Shown here in pieces: positions 30,219-40,394 of a stretch of DNA of 64,000 nt. Made by a program: the position numbers and the translations under genes. Source of the stretch: Stentor coeruleus (lineage: Eukaryota; Ciliophora; Heterotrichea; Heterotrichida; Stentoridae). The stretch's first letter is position 1. Each line of letters opens with the position of its first letter. The notes beneath the pieces were generated by a model. It had not been told where the DNA came from. It worked only from the letters and a program-made list of their open reading frames with translations, and searched no databases. The stretch is from contig MPUH01000065.1 in assembly GCA_001970955.1 (NCBI GenBank), forward strand, positions 1 to 64,000, written 5' to 3'.

Positions 30219-31727
30219 CTAATCCCATATTTTAATAACACCGTCCCAACTGCAAGTAGCAACAACAGAAGGGAAAACCGGATGCCAATCAATACCAATC
30301 ACAACATCATTATGAGCTTGTAAAGTCCTATAATTTTTTGTAGTCTGCCAATCCCAGAACCAAATCCTTCCATTAGCATCACCACTTGTCACAAACTGTC
30401 CATCAGGTGAAAAAGCAACAGAACAAGCAAAACCTCCATTCATATGACCAACAAATTTCTTCCTTCTATTAAGCCTAAAACCACCTCTAGCTTCAAATAC
30501 AACAAGTCTATTATCTAAACATTGTCCTACAAAATGCCTATTGTTAGGATGTAAAACCGTATATGGTATTGCATGTAAATTAGGCTCACTAATATGTTTT
30601 GTTACAACTGGGATACCAAATTCCCAAAGAAAAACTTTTTTATCGTCACTTGTTGAGACGAATTTTTTATTATTGTCCATAAAACATAATGAGTTCACAG
30701 CACCTAAATGCTCATCATAAGTCCTTTCTTTTTTCCCTGTATACGTATCGTATTCAACAATTTTCTTATTAGCAGTACCAACAATAAATGATGAAAGTTT
30801 CTCAGGATCAGGGTTAAATTTTACACAATAAGGAATTCTTCTACAAGTAAAAGTACATAAAACTTTCCCAGTTTCAGTATCCCAATGTCTTATTAACCTA
30901 TCATAAGAACAAGATAAAAAACTAGTACAATCCATACTCCAACATATATCCCTAACAGAATTTGTATGCCCAATATAAGTTTGAATACATTTTTTACTTC
31001 CAACAGCATCCCATATTTTAACTGTATGATCTAATGATGCAGATAACATAAGATGTCCATCTTTATGGAATTTAACACATTGAACACCTTTTGTATGTCC
31101 TGCTAAGGTTTGTTTACACTTTTTCGGAATATATGCAACATTATTTGGGTCAATTTTCAAGTCGGAAGGGGTGTCGAAAATACTCCGGCCTTGATAATCT
31201 AAGCTTTTGTCTACATGTGTTAAAATTTTCGCATCATTTATCACAATGTCTGTTTTTTCATAGTCTTTTACTATTGGTTTATCTCGGGATTCGACGATTT
31301 TTTTCTGCCTTTTTTCTTCGAGTTCTGCTAGTTTTGCCTTTTGTTCTTCGTCTATTTCTTGGTATCGACCTGCAAAAAGCAACTCTTCTCCTGAATAATG
31401 AGCCCAAGGACCGAGGAAATCCCCAGATGTTGGATCATCATTTTTTACTCGTTTGTTTTTGAGTTGAAGTTTGTGTTCGATTTGACTTGGAGTCGATTTT
31501 GTAAAGACTGTTTTTTCAGATGGTTGGTCTATTGTGTTGTTAAAGTTTTCTTGTTTATAGAAAAGGTCTTTGAATGATTGGCTGTGTAGCTCAATTTTTT
31601 GAAGAATCGGAGTTGATAATATTGATACTGGAGTTTGGGGGATTATAACATCAGGAGCAAGTGATAGTTTGGATGTCGATGGGAAGTTTATTGACTCGGA
31701 GTCAGACTCAGAGAATATAAAATCCAT
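30219..31727 (-). CDS. CDC40: PRP17/CDC40 pre-mRNA splicing factor
   Basis: The product has 502 residues. Seven WD40 blades fill residues about 205-502, with clear units such as L-A-G-H-T-K-G-V-Q-C-V-K-F and S-A-S-L-D-H-T-V-K-I-W-D, and the protein ends exactly on the last blade (I-K-I-W-D). The N-terminal part contains a G-D-F-L-G-P-W-A motif (about 103-110), a coiled charged segment, and D-Y-Q-G-R-S near 178, all hallmarks of PRP17 (CDC40), a second-step factor bound to the active spliceosome. Length is close to human CDC40 (579). The factor is of special interest here because the host spliceosome must handle 15-base introns. Confidence 0.95.
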   Translation of the reverse strand: MDFIFSESDSESINFPSTSKLSLAPDVIIPQTPVSILSTPILQKIELHSQSFKDLFYKQENFNNTIDQPSEKTVFTKSTPSQIEHKLQLKNKRVKNDDPTSGDFLGPWAHYSGEELLFAGRYQEIDEEQKAKLAELEEKRQKKIVESRDKPIVKDYEKTDIVINDAKILTHVDKSLDYQGRSIFDTPSDLKIDPNNVAYIPKKCKQTLAGHTKGVQCVKFHKDGHLMLSASLDHTVKIWDAVGSKKCIQTYIGHTNSVRDICWSMDCTSFLSCSYDRLIRHWDTETGKVLCTFTCRRIPYCVKFNPDPEKLSSFIVGTANKKIVEYDTYTGKKERTYDEHLGAVNSLCFMDNNKKFVSTSDDKKVFLWEFGIPVVTKHISEPNLHAIPYTVLHPNNRHFVGQCLDNRLVVFEARGGFRLNRRKKFVGHMNGGFACSVAFSPDGQFVTSGDANGRIWFWDWQTTKNYRTLQAHNDVVIGIDWHPVFPSVVATCSWDGVIKIWD

Positions 31728-32090
31728 TTATATATTTTTGATATAGATATAAAGTTAGATTAGAATGGGCTTGATAATAGATGAAAAGGGTTTTTTTTTT
31801 TGAATGGGCCTTGTTGGTTATAGTGAGGGTTTTTGGGTAAAAATATTATTAAATGTTGCTTAGAAGATTTTTTATATGGTGTGAGTTAATGTTTGAAATA
31901 TGCTGCTGATCTAGATAAAGAGGGATGCTTAATGTGTGGTAAAATACTAATTTTTATGGTATTGATGTGGGTATTAATATTTTAAATTTGTTATTTATAC
32001 CTATTTTCTCTTTCTACCATTCTTATAAATCCACAACAATTTTCAACTTACTTAAACATAAACTTATTATTTTTAAAGCCTTTCAAATAA
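31728..32090. promoter_or_regulatory. Divergent spacer between PRP17 and MFS gene
   Basis: A 363-base intergenic region separates the start of PRP17 (-) from the start of MFS gene A (+). The left half is G/T-rich and contains a T-run of about 10 near 31795; the right half is C/T/A-rich and G-poor. Thus each half is C-biased on the strand of the gene it precedes. No specific motif is recognised. Confidence 0.5.
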
Positions 32091-33470
32091 ATGTCAAAAA
32101 CCCCATTGCCTTTAAAAGTATGCATATCATTTGTTGGAATCAGTCTTTGCGAAGTTACTATTATGACCTTAATAAATCCAATTCTCCCATTTATGATAGA
32201 ATTTTATATTAAAGACTCATATAACAATGTAGTTCCTGAAGATATAATCTCAAACAACTCAGGTTATTTAGAAGGAATATACAGACTAATGCAATTTTTT
32301 TCTAGTATATGGATGTAAAAAGCATATAGGAGTGCTTTTTCTGATAAAGTAGGAAGGAAGTTAATTATAATGACCTCTCTCTTTATGAATTTAATAACCT
32401 CATTAGCCCTTGGACTTTGCACTAGCTTCGAAGCTGCTATTATTATAAGAATTATCAGTGGTTTATTTGCAGGAAGTCTTCCAGTTAGTAAATCCTTCAT
32501 AAGAGAAATCACTGATGATACAAACATATCATCTTTATATGGATATTTTGCTTTAGGTGTTGGTCTAGCTAGTTCAATAGGACCATTTTTATCAACTTTA
32601 TCAAAACCTGCTGATACTATTGGGAGTATTTTTGATTGTGAATTCTTTAAATCTTACCCGTATTTCCTTCCATTCTCTTTTAAGTGATTGCCAATTAGCT
32701 CTTTTATATGTTTAATTGTCCTGATTTTAGTTTATTATTGTATTCCGCAAACTAAATCTAAGATTATTCAAAGACAAAGTATTAAAGTACTTTTTTCTAA
32801 TAAAATGTATTTATCTACTGTTGGTATTTATGGGATTAATGCTTCTATTCAATTTGCTCATATTTTAGTATTTTCTCTTATATGCAAATCTGCTGAAAAT
32901 GTTGGGGGAATTGGCATTGAATCTGAAGATAAAGTGTCGATTATACAAGGATTTGCGGGGATTTTTGTTATATTTTTACCTACTTTATTGGTTCCTGTTA
33001 TTAATATGAAAATAGGGCTTATAAGGTCGTTGATTTGTGTTGAGACAGCTTTTATTCCGTTGTTTATGACGATTTTTGCTTGTAGAAATCTTTTTGGAAT
33101 ATGGAAATATGCTTCTTTAGCTGTGTTTTATGGGATTAATAATAGTTGCATTTCTATTTTCATTCTTTATTTATCTATTTGTATTAGTAATACTGTTACT
33201 TCAGATATTTTGGGAGCTGCGAATGGTTTGTCCCAAGCATTTATATCAATTTGCAGATTTATATCTACTAGCACTTTTGGTATCATTTATGGCTGGAGTG
33301 TAACATCAGGAATTGCTTTTCCATTTATTGATGCTAGTTTCTCATACATACTATTAATTATTTTAGCTATTTGCAACTTGACCATAATTATCACAACACT
33401 TGATCCATCAGTTGAGCATAAAAAATCAATACCAGCAGAAATTCCACTTTTAGAACCTTCTAAAATTTAG
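32091..33470 (+). CDS. MFS transporter A (ZIFL/DHA1-like), three exons
   Basis: Exons 32091-32314, 32330-32683 and 32699-33470 splice to 449 residues with about 12 membrane helices. Splicing at the first intron rebuilds the MFS signature between helices 2 and 3, S-D-K-V-G-R-K (residues 79-85), where Asp80, Gly83 and Arg84 are the conserved positions. The N-terminal half (C-x(2)-F-V-G-I-S-L-C-E, then N-P-I-L-P-F-M) and the G-L-F-A-G-S-L-P-V-S-K-S-F-I-R-E segment resemble the plant zinc-induced facilitator-like and fungal DHA1 transporters, proton antiporters of small organic molecules. The substrate cannot be read from sequence. Its tandem copy starts 71 bases downstream with introns at the same codons. 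Unspliced it looks like three small broken ORFs. Confidence 0.85.
32315..32329 (+). other. 15-base intron 1 of MFS gene A
   Basis: GTAAAAAGCATATAG, phase 2. Splicing joins AT to G and gives Met75 followed by the MFS motif. If retained, a TAA stop follows at once. Confidence 0.93.
32684..32698 (+). other. 15-base intron 2 of MFS gene A
   Basis: GTGATTGCCAATTAG, phase 2. Splicing joins AA to C. This is the only intron of the seven that begins GTG instead of GTA. If retained, it gives a TGA stop. Confidence 0.9.
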
Positions 33471-33541
33471 TCATTTATTATCTTAAATAGTTTCGTTTTT
33501 TTAAATAATACATATCATTTGCACGATGTCTTATAATAATA

Positions 33542-34945
33542 ATGTCAAGCTCTAGTTTACCATTAGGTCTTCGTATGTCATTTGCAGGGNTATGTCATTT
33601 GCAGGGATGAGTCTTTGTGAAAATACTATCATGAACTTAGTATATCCAATCCTCCCTTTCATGGTTGAATTCTATATGAAAGACTCTTATGTTGGAGGAG
33701 TTCCTGAAGACGTAATATCTACATACTCAGGATATATGGAAGGATGGTATAGACTTATGCAGTTTATAGCATGTCTTTGGATGTAACTTATATATAGGAG
33801 CTTTCTTTCAGACAAAGTAGGTAGAAAATTCGTTAGTATGATGGAATTATGCGTACATTTATGTTCTTCTTTAGCCCTTGGTCTCTGTACAACATACGAA
33901 GCAGCATTTTGTGTTAGATTAGTCAATGGTCTCTTTGCAGGAAGTACTCCAGTAAATAAATCTTTAATGAGAGAACTTACTGATGACACTAACATATCAT
34001 CTTTATATGGATATTTTGCTTTAGGTGTTGGTTTAGGAAATTCACTTGGACCATTTATGGCAGGTTTATCAAAACCTGCTGAAAATATTGGTGGGATATT
34101 TGATTGTGAGTTTTTTAGAACGTATCCTTATTTTCTTCCTTTAGCACTTCAGTAATTATATATTTAGCTCGTTAATGTGCTTTATAGTACTTATATTAGT
34201 ATGGTATTGCTTACCTTCTACTAAACCTAAGGTTGAAAAAGGTCAAAGCTATAAATCACTTTTTAGTAACAAGCTTTATATTTATGCTCTTTGTATTTTT
34301 GGCATACTTGCGCTTATGCAATTTGGGTTTCGTTTATTGTTTACCCTTATTTGTAAGTCAGATGAAAGCTTTGGTGGAATGGGGATTACTTCTGAGGATA
34401 AGGTTTCATTGATACAAGGCTTTGCTGGGATTTTTGTGTTGGTTTTGCCACCTTTGCTTACCCCTGTTATTAATATGAAAATTGGCCTTGTAAACTCGAT
34501 TGCCTGGATTTGTGTGTTATTGGGTCCAATGTATATGGTTGTTTATGTTTGTAGAGCTTTGTCTGGTATGTGGAAATATGCTGCTTTAACGATATTTTAT
34601 GGAGTCACCAATAGTGGTATAGCTATTTTTATGTTTTATATATCAATCATTGTAAGTAATACTGTAACTTCTGATATCCTTGGTGCAGCGAATGGACTTT
34701 CTCAAGCCTTTGTAGGAATGAACAGATTTATTTCTTCTAATACTTTTGGTATCATTTACGGTTGGAGTGTAACATCAGGGCTTTCTTACCCTCTGATTGA
34801 TGCAAGTTTTTCTTATCTGATAATTGCATTATTATCTATCGTTGATTTGATTATTATTTTTTTGACTTTAGATTCATCTGTTGAACGCAAAAAGATTAAA
34901 CCATTAACAGAAATCCCACTTTTAGAAAGTTCAAAAGTTAACTAG
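33542..34945 (+). CDS. MFS transporter B, tandem paralogue, three exons
   Basis: Exons 33542-33782 (including an assembly artefact), 33798-34151 and 34168-34945. The frame is apparently broken by an N at 33590 with a 16-base direct duplication around it. Leaving out the N and one copy (17 bases) makes exon 1 exactly 224 bases and exon 2 exactly 354 bases, the same lengths as in gene A, and yields 451 residues. The protein has about 12 helices and the same S-D-K-V-G-R-K signature at residues 79-85. It is clearly a tandem duplicate of MFS A, sharing both intron positions but not intron sequence. An ATG at 33605 gives a shorter frame, but it would lose the start of helix 1 that gene A has. Confidence 0.83.
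33574..33606. other. Contig-join artefact: duplicated 16-mer around N
   Basis: TATGTCATTTGCAGGG occurs at 33574-33589 and again at 33591-33606, with a single N at 33590 between them. The paralogous gene has only one copy of this region, so the duplication is almost certainly an unmerged contig overlap and not real sequence. Confidence 0.92.
33783..33797 (+). other. 15-base intron 1 of MFS gene B
   Basis: GTAACTTATATATAG, phase 2, at the same codon as intron 1 of gene A. Retention gives an immediate TAA stop. Confidence 0.93.
34152..34167 (+). other. 16-base intron 2 of MFS gene B
   Basis: GTAATTATATATTTAG, phase 2, at the same codon as intron 2 of gene A but one base longer, so intron length changed after duplication. 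Confidence 0.92.
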
Positions 34946-35054
34946 TTTAAATACTTTATTAGTTTAATAAACTCTTATATACAGCAAAAACTGTAGTTTT
35001 CTAGTTTAAATGAATTTTTATAGGTTAGATATGATAAAAACTAAATTTTAAAAA
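34946..35054. other. 3' flank of MFS gene B
   Basis: Short AT-rich flank between the MFS B stop and the kinase relic. Nothing else is seen in it. Confidence 0.4.
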
Positions 35055-35535
35055 GATTTAATTAAAGTGGCAGGCATTGGTGAAACTATTGAAAAAGTTG
35101 CTGCTGATTATTCTAAAAAAAATTATGCCCTTGAGATTGTAAGTCGGAGAATTATAAAAAAAAAATGAATTTAGATACTTGAGATATTAATTTCAATGTC
35201 TGTGATATCTTTTCATTGGGCATTGCTACTTTGAATATTTTGACCTATAGACTTGTGGACAAGTAGAATAGTATTAACTTTTATCAAATTTTAATTAGAA
35301 TTATATGATTATTTACTTGTTTGATATTTTGTCATTAGAGTATTTTAAAAGTCTAATAATTTTGTTTAAAAAAAGATATTTGAAGTAAGCATGCTAAATA
35401 CATTTAAGAAAAAAAATATTAAAAATCAGTAGACAATCCTTTATTAAAAAGCTTTATTCTTGAAATGACTGAGATCAATTATAATAATAGAATTAGGTTG
35501 GAATTAGTTGCAGGCATATTAAAAATTATTAGAAT
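35055..35535 (+). pseudogene. Decayed protein kinase gene
   Basis: Three separate pieces in kinase order are readable. At 35055-35168 there is a nucleotide-binding lobe start: G-I-G-E-T-I-E-K-V-A-A, then Y-A-L-E-I-V-S-R-R, matching the Gly loop and the V-A-I-K strand (the lysine position now reads Glu). At 35183-35266, C-D-I-F-S-L-G-I-A-T-L-N-I matches subdomain IX. At about 35432-35535, N-P-L-L-K-S-F-I-L-E-M then N-N-R-I matches subdomain XI. Pieces 1 and 2 are in different frames, and the catalytic loop and DFG region between them are missing. The wording of pieces 2 and 3 is closest to the intact kinase at 41842-43425, so it is probably a decayed relative of that family. Confidence 0.65.
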
Positions 35536-35710
35536 GAATATTAAAATACTAATTTTATAAATTCCCATATTTCAATACAATTCAAAGCTTTTTTCAATAA
35601 ATCAAATCATTTTATATATAAAGCATTTAAATATCCAAAACTTCTATTTTAAATCCACCTAAATGCAGTACCCTCAAAATAAATTTCAACAAATAAGTCA
35701 TATTTATTAC

Positions 35711-36859
35711 TTAACTAACCTCACCACTAAGTCTATTCTTTGCAAGCTCAACCCAATAACTCACTCCAATCAGCAAAACTTGTTCATCTATAAAAAATCT
35801 GCTCGTATGATTACCAAACTCACTCAACCCACATCCTAAAACCAAAAAAGCCCCTGGTTTCCTATCTGAAAAATAAGAAAAATCTTCACTAAACGCTATA
35901 ATTTCATCATATCTTTTCCCTGATGTTATACTCTCAATAGTCTTCAAACACCAATTACCACATTTTTCATTATTTACTACACTTCCATACCCTCTTTCAT
36001 AATTAATATCAATTTTCATATTATGTGCTACTTCAAATCCTCTAACAATAGTTTTCATTCTTTTTTCTATATAATCACGATCTTCAGGAACTAATGATCT
36101 AGTTGATCCTACTAAAGTTACATTTGTAGGTATAGCATTAAATGTATCTGAAGTTTTAACTATATTTGTTTGACATCTTATAGGTCTTTGACGATTTGCT
36201 GATATATTAGAAAATAATTGAATCATAGAAGCGGCAACTGGGATTGGATCTTTTGTTGATTCTGGACATGATCCATGTCCACCTTTTCCTATGATTTTAA
36301 CTTCAAATTTATCACAGCTCATTGAAGCATATTTTGTATTGTAAAGATAATCCCCTGTGTTTAGAGGTTTACCAACATGAATACCATATACTTCATCTAC
36401 ATTGTCAAGTACCCCATCATTTATCATTTCAATAGCTCCACCTGGTAAAGCTTCTTCTGAAGGTTGAAAAACAAATTTTATTGTTCCTTTAAGATTTGGT
36501 GTTTTTGATAAAACCTTTGCTGCAACTAATAGCATAGCTGTGTGAGAGTCATGGCCACAAGCATGCATCATACCAGGATTAATAGACTTAAAAGGCAAAT
36601 CATTATCTTCTTGAATTGATAGGGCATCCATATCAGCCCTAAACATAATACACGACCCTTCTCCTCTTAAAATTCCAACTACACCAGTTCTACCAATTCC
36701 TTCTGTAACTTCAAGGCCAAGATCCCTTAAATACTGAGCAACAAAACTTGCAGTTTTATGGACATTAAAACCTAACTCTGGCTCTCTATGCAATTTTCTA
36801 TATATCTCTTTAACTTCTTCATATAAACCCTGTATTTCTTCAGCAATCCTTATATCCAT
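35711..36859 (-). CDS. M20D amidohydrolase (N-acyl amino acid hydrolase)
   Basis: The product has 382 residues, the normal length for the M20D peptidase family (hippurate, N-acetyl-amino acid or IAA-amino acid hydrolases). Metal ligands are in place: Cys101, His103 in H-A-C-G-H-D-S-H, the Glu pair E135-E136 in P-S-E-E-A, His161 in Y-G-I-H-V-G, and a late His in F-G-N-H-T-S. The early R-A-D-M-D-A-L motif (75-80) and the lid domain (about 185-295, starting K-F-E-V-K-I-I-G-K-G-G-H-G) are typical. It should release an amino acid from an N-acyl conjugate using two divalent metals. No signal peptide is visible, so it is probably cytosolic. M20D enzymes are frequent in bacteria and plants, so horizontal origin is possible, but codon use matches the neighbours. 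Confidence 0.92.
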   Translation of the reverse strand: MDIRIAEEIQGLYEEVKEIYRKLHREPELGFNVHKTASFVAQYLRDLGLEVTEGIGRTGVVGILRGEGSCIMFRADMDALSIQEDNDLPFKSINPGMMHACGHDSHTAMLLVAAKVLSKTPNLKGTIKFVFQPSEEALPGGAIEMINDGVLDNVDEVYGIHVGKPLNTGDYLYNTKYASMSCDKFEVKIIGKGGHGSCPESTKDPIPVAASMIQLFSNISANRQRPIRCQTNIVKTSDTFNAIPTNVTLVGSTRSLVPEDRDYIEKRMKTIVRGFEVAHNMKIDINYERGYGSVVNNEKCGNWCLKTIESITSGKRYDEIIAFSEDFSYFSDRKPGAFLVLGCGLSEFGNHTSRFFIDEQVLLIGVSYWVELAKNRLSGEVS

Positions 36860-37598
36860 TTATATTTACAACGTGACTCAAAAATTTACATCAAAGATAA
36901 TCAGTATATTATCCTTAGTAAAATTCTAATTAAGAAAAACAGAAATTATGACTATAACTTATTATAAGACAATTTATAAATCCTTATAGTTTAAAGAAAA
37001 AGCAAAGAAATACACAAAAAATTAACTTTTTATACTGATACTTAAATATTTACCCTATATAATTTCTAATTATTTTCTAAGTAAACTTTTAAGCAAAATC
37101 TTATCTACTCTAATTATATTTGATTTCATTTTCCTATATTTACTTTTCATATAAAGTTAGATTTATTTGAACTTTATTCCTTCTACACAGCTTTCATTGT
37201 TTATTTAAGTATATATGCTTCTAAAATTATTCTAACATGCAACTAATAATAAAATATTAATTAATTTATAAGTAAATTAACAAAGCTTGCAATCAACCTT
37301 ATAATATTTTTGTTTAAGTTTATTTAATATTCTACTCAGAACACAATCAAATATTTTTCATAGGAAACTTTAAATCTCACTCAAACTTTAGTCTCACACG
37401 ATTTATTTAACTTAAAAATTCTTAGTATTTCGCATCATTACATCCTAATATTTACTATAAATCCTTACCTTCTTTATCTTAAACTTGAAAGCTGTCCTTT
37501 AAATTAAGTTATAAACGATGCAACAAAAAAAACATAAAAAATTTTTTTTTTCTCTTAAAAAACCCTTTATTATACCAAACACTTAATTATATTGAATA
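36860..37598. other. 739-base spacer, no gene seen
   Basis: Spacer between two - strand genes. Very AT-rich throughout with short T- and A-runs. No open frame with coding character, RNA gene or repeat is visible. Confidence 0.5.
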
Positions 37599-38627
37599 TC
37601 ATTTAAAATAGCATTTTGACATCAAATCCTGTACCGATCTACCCTTCACTTTTGAAAGATCTAGTAAGTAGCCCATAAGTCTATATAACTCTTTATCATC
37701 AGATTCACCTGTCCAAGTTTTGATAAAAATCCCATTCTCACTCTGAAGACGAAAGTTTCTTGGGTCATTATCAACAATTAAAACTTTATTCATATTTCTA
37801 CCAAGAATTTCAAGATCTTTGACTATTTTATTATTGTTTACCTTGATATGTTGTCGATATAAACGAAATTTTATAAGATGTTCTGGGTCAATGATATTCA
37901 TAGCATAATTTGCGTAAATTTCAATAGCAGAAGTAAAAAGAACAAGCTCATAGTGTGAGTTCATTTTAGAAATGAATTCAAATACTCCAGGTCTAGGATG
38001 AAATATGTTATCTGAAAAATGCCCAAGTGTCTCATCAAGATCTAATACCAAAGTGATCATATTATTACTACAAGACGGTAGAAATGGTTCACATTGATTA
38101 ATAAAAAGCGAAAACACACTCCCTTTTAGTTCATCGCTTATAATTTTTTTTATTGCTTTGAGTAGGAGCTCAAAGTTAATCTTCGATAAAAACTTCAACA
38201 ACTGAGTACACAATCCTATCTTTTGACTAGGATTTGATGAAGAAAGGTTTTGTGTTACAACAGAAATTGTTTCATTTAAAATAAACTGTGTTATTTTGAA
38301 AATGAGGCATTCAGAAGTGAGACCTTTACCACCAGCATGTAAATCTAATATTCTACCAAGAATCATCTGACATCTTGAAATCACTTTATTAGCTTCATCT
38401 ATATTCTCATTGTAATCTTGGACTATAAGACAGATGAGAATTATGATATATGAATCTTGGATATTTTTGCATGTCGATTTAGATTTGTTGTATTTGATAA
38501 GAATATTCACAAATTTGCTTTTATCGATTTTTCTTTTGTTCTCAATAACTTTTTTTAGTTTATCTAATAATATAGTAGCTTTTGATAAACTTGCCCCAGC
38601 ATCGGTATCTGATGTGTATTTAACCAT
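37599..38627 (-). CDS. SCP/FCP-type HAD phosphatase
   Basis: The product has 342 residues. Residues about 190-335 form the NLI-interacting-factor-like phosphatase domain: the motif V-L-D-L-D-E-T-L places the nucleophile Asp196 and the acid Asp198, followed by R-P-G-V-F-E-F, a F-T-S-A motif (HAD motif II) and V-D-N-D-P-R-N-F (HAD motif III with the paired Asp). This is the family of RNA polymerase II CTD small phosphatases, which remove phosphate from Ser/Thr. The first 185 residues are helical, contain a hydrophobic stretch near 60-70 and have no recognised domain. Ciliates carry many such phosphatases, so the substrate is open. Confidence 0.9.
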   Translation of the reverse strand: MVKYTSDTDAGASLSKATILLDKLKKVIENKRKIDKSKFVNILIKYNKSKSTCKNIQDSYIIILICLIVQDYNENIDEANKVISRCQMILGRILDLHAGGKGLTSECLIFKITQFILNETISVVTQNLSSSNPSQKIGLCTQLLKFLSKINFELLLKAIKKIISDELKGSVFSLFINQCEPFLPSCSNNMITLVLDLDETLGHFSDNIFHPRPGVFEFISKMNSHYELVLFTSAIEIYANYAMNIIDPEHLIKFRLYRQHIKVNNNKIVKDLEILGRNMNKVLIVDNDPRNFRLQSENGIFIKTWTGESDDKELYRLMGYLLDLSKVKGRSVQDLMSKCYFK

Positions 38628-40394
38628 ATTTTTTCTAAGCAGCTGCCAATAACGTAAATGGTTATTGATTAAATTATAGTTTATTTACACAAGATAAAGA
38701 CAAGATTTTTTTATGAAAGAGATAAAAGGTGATAACCAAGTTGTAATTTTATATTTTTGGTAGCGAATAGATAATGGACTGAGCTTTGGATGATTTATGT
38801 TTTTTTTCGAATTTTAAATTAAGATTGCAACAAGGCGAGACTGATATAAAATAATATTTTTAATATTATAGAGGTGTTGGATATACAAGTTTATTAGAAA
38901 TAGTACGAATAATCTTATACGGTATTTGGATAAGAATATATTTTTTATAAATGGAATCAATAGAATATATATTTGTAGTGATTGATTTATGTTTAGGATT
39001 GTATTTGTTTTAAGCAGAGGTGGGTTGGAGTAAATAATTTTCATGCTTGATTGTTGACTATTAAGTTTAATATTTTCTAATACTCTTATCGAAATTAAGG
39101 AATATATATAGAACTTCTAAAGGTTAGAATTGAAATTAGGTGGATTTATATTGGGTATTTGAATTCAAGGGGAATTTATAGTAATTTGGAAAGAGTCTAA
39201 GATTCTATGAAGGAAATTAAACAATTGAGGAACAATTCTGAATCAAACTAGAAATGATTTTTTTCTACTCGAAATTTGTCAGATTTAAGAATTTAAGTTA
39301 ATAATAAATTTACGATAATCTATTTTACAAATAACAAAACTTAGATTGCTATAGCTTCACTTAAATTTCAGAATATAAAATTTCTTTTGACTACTTTTAT
39401 GCTATGAAAATGGTTAAGCAAAAAAAATATATTTTAGATTTCCCAAACAACATAAACCAAAAAAAAATAAGAAAAGATTTCGTTATAATTATCACAAACT
39501 ATTCAAGGGTATTCATATTATAAGTTTAATTTGACAAATAAAAATATTTTCTTCTTGCTTATATTAAATCATTTTAGTATCGAATACCAAATGGATGAAG
39601 AAAAATGGAAAACTACCTAGATCAACTTTAGTATATATAAATTAGACCTTTCCTTTTATTATATCTTCATAGTTTTGGTAGTGGAATTAGTATCTAAAAT
39701 CTTAAATATCTAAAAAAAAAAGATTTAAGACAGATTTTGAAATTATAATTATTAGTAATTTTGTTTTATACTAGTAATAATTGTCACTGCAAGGTGAAGT
39801 GTAAACAAAGAATAAGTTTTTATTGAATCGTGATAATAAATATAATTTTTATTATGAACTAACCTCCATAAAATATAAATTTCATTTGACTAAAAAATTG
39901 GCTACTACAATAAAATTGCCTTATATAAAATAAAACCTTTAACTTTATAAAGATTATTAAACTAAATTGATACATAGCACAAATTACTTATAATAAAAAT
40001 AATCCAAAGTCAATTAAAGACTATGGGCAAGATAAAAGTTATCAAAAAAAAAAATATATATCAATTCTTCCACATACCTTACAATATTTAAATATCATCA
40101 GATAATATACTAATAATAATCATTAGAGGGTTTACAAAAAGTAATATTTTTCATAAGATTTTATATTTCAGAGTTTTTTTCCATACAAAAATTGTATCTT
40201 TTTCCCTAAAGAATACTTTATTATTATAAAATCCTACAATATCCTATATTCCCATAAAACAAATTAGTACATCATCTACTAAACTAATTTCTTTTTATAC
40301 ATTTTACAGTAAGAAACCAATAAATAATACCCACCAGAATTCCTAACAGCTAAAAAATAATATTTTATCTAAAACAAAATCTAATAATTAAAAA
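38628..40394. other. 1.8 kb divergent spacer, longest gene-free stretch
   Basis: Long intergenic region between the phosphatase (-) and the cNMP-binding protein (+). The left part (to about 39250) has more G than C on the + strand, the right part (from about 39850) the reverse, as in other 5' flanks. A 76-codon open frame at 38814-39044 (-) has only AT-rich filler residues and is not convincing. I looked for tRNA-like box B sequences and for kinase or transporter relics and found none. An unannotated noncoding RNA gene would fit the space, but there is no positive evidence. Confidence 0.45.

Noticed and set aside
32091-34945. Reading the MFS genes as frameshifted pseudogenes
   Set aside because: The breaks are exact 15/16-base GT-AG introns at the same codons in both copies, and splicing rebuilds the MFS signature; the remaining break is the N artefact.
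38814-39044. 76-codon - strand frame in the 1.8 kb spacer
   Set aside because: Composition is only AT-rich filler (I, L, N, Y, K), with no charge pattern or domain, and it is in a 5' flank with the usual bias.
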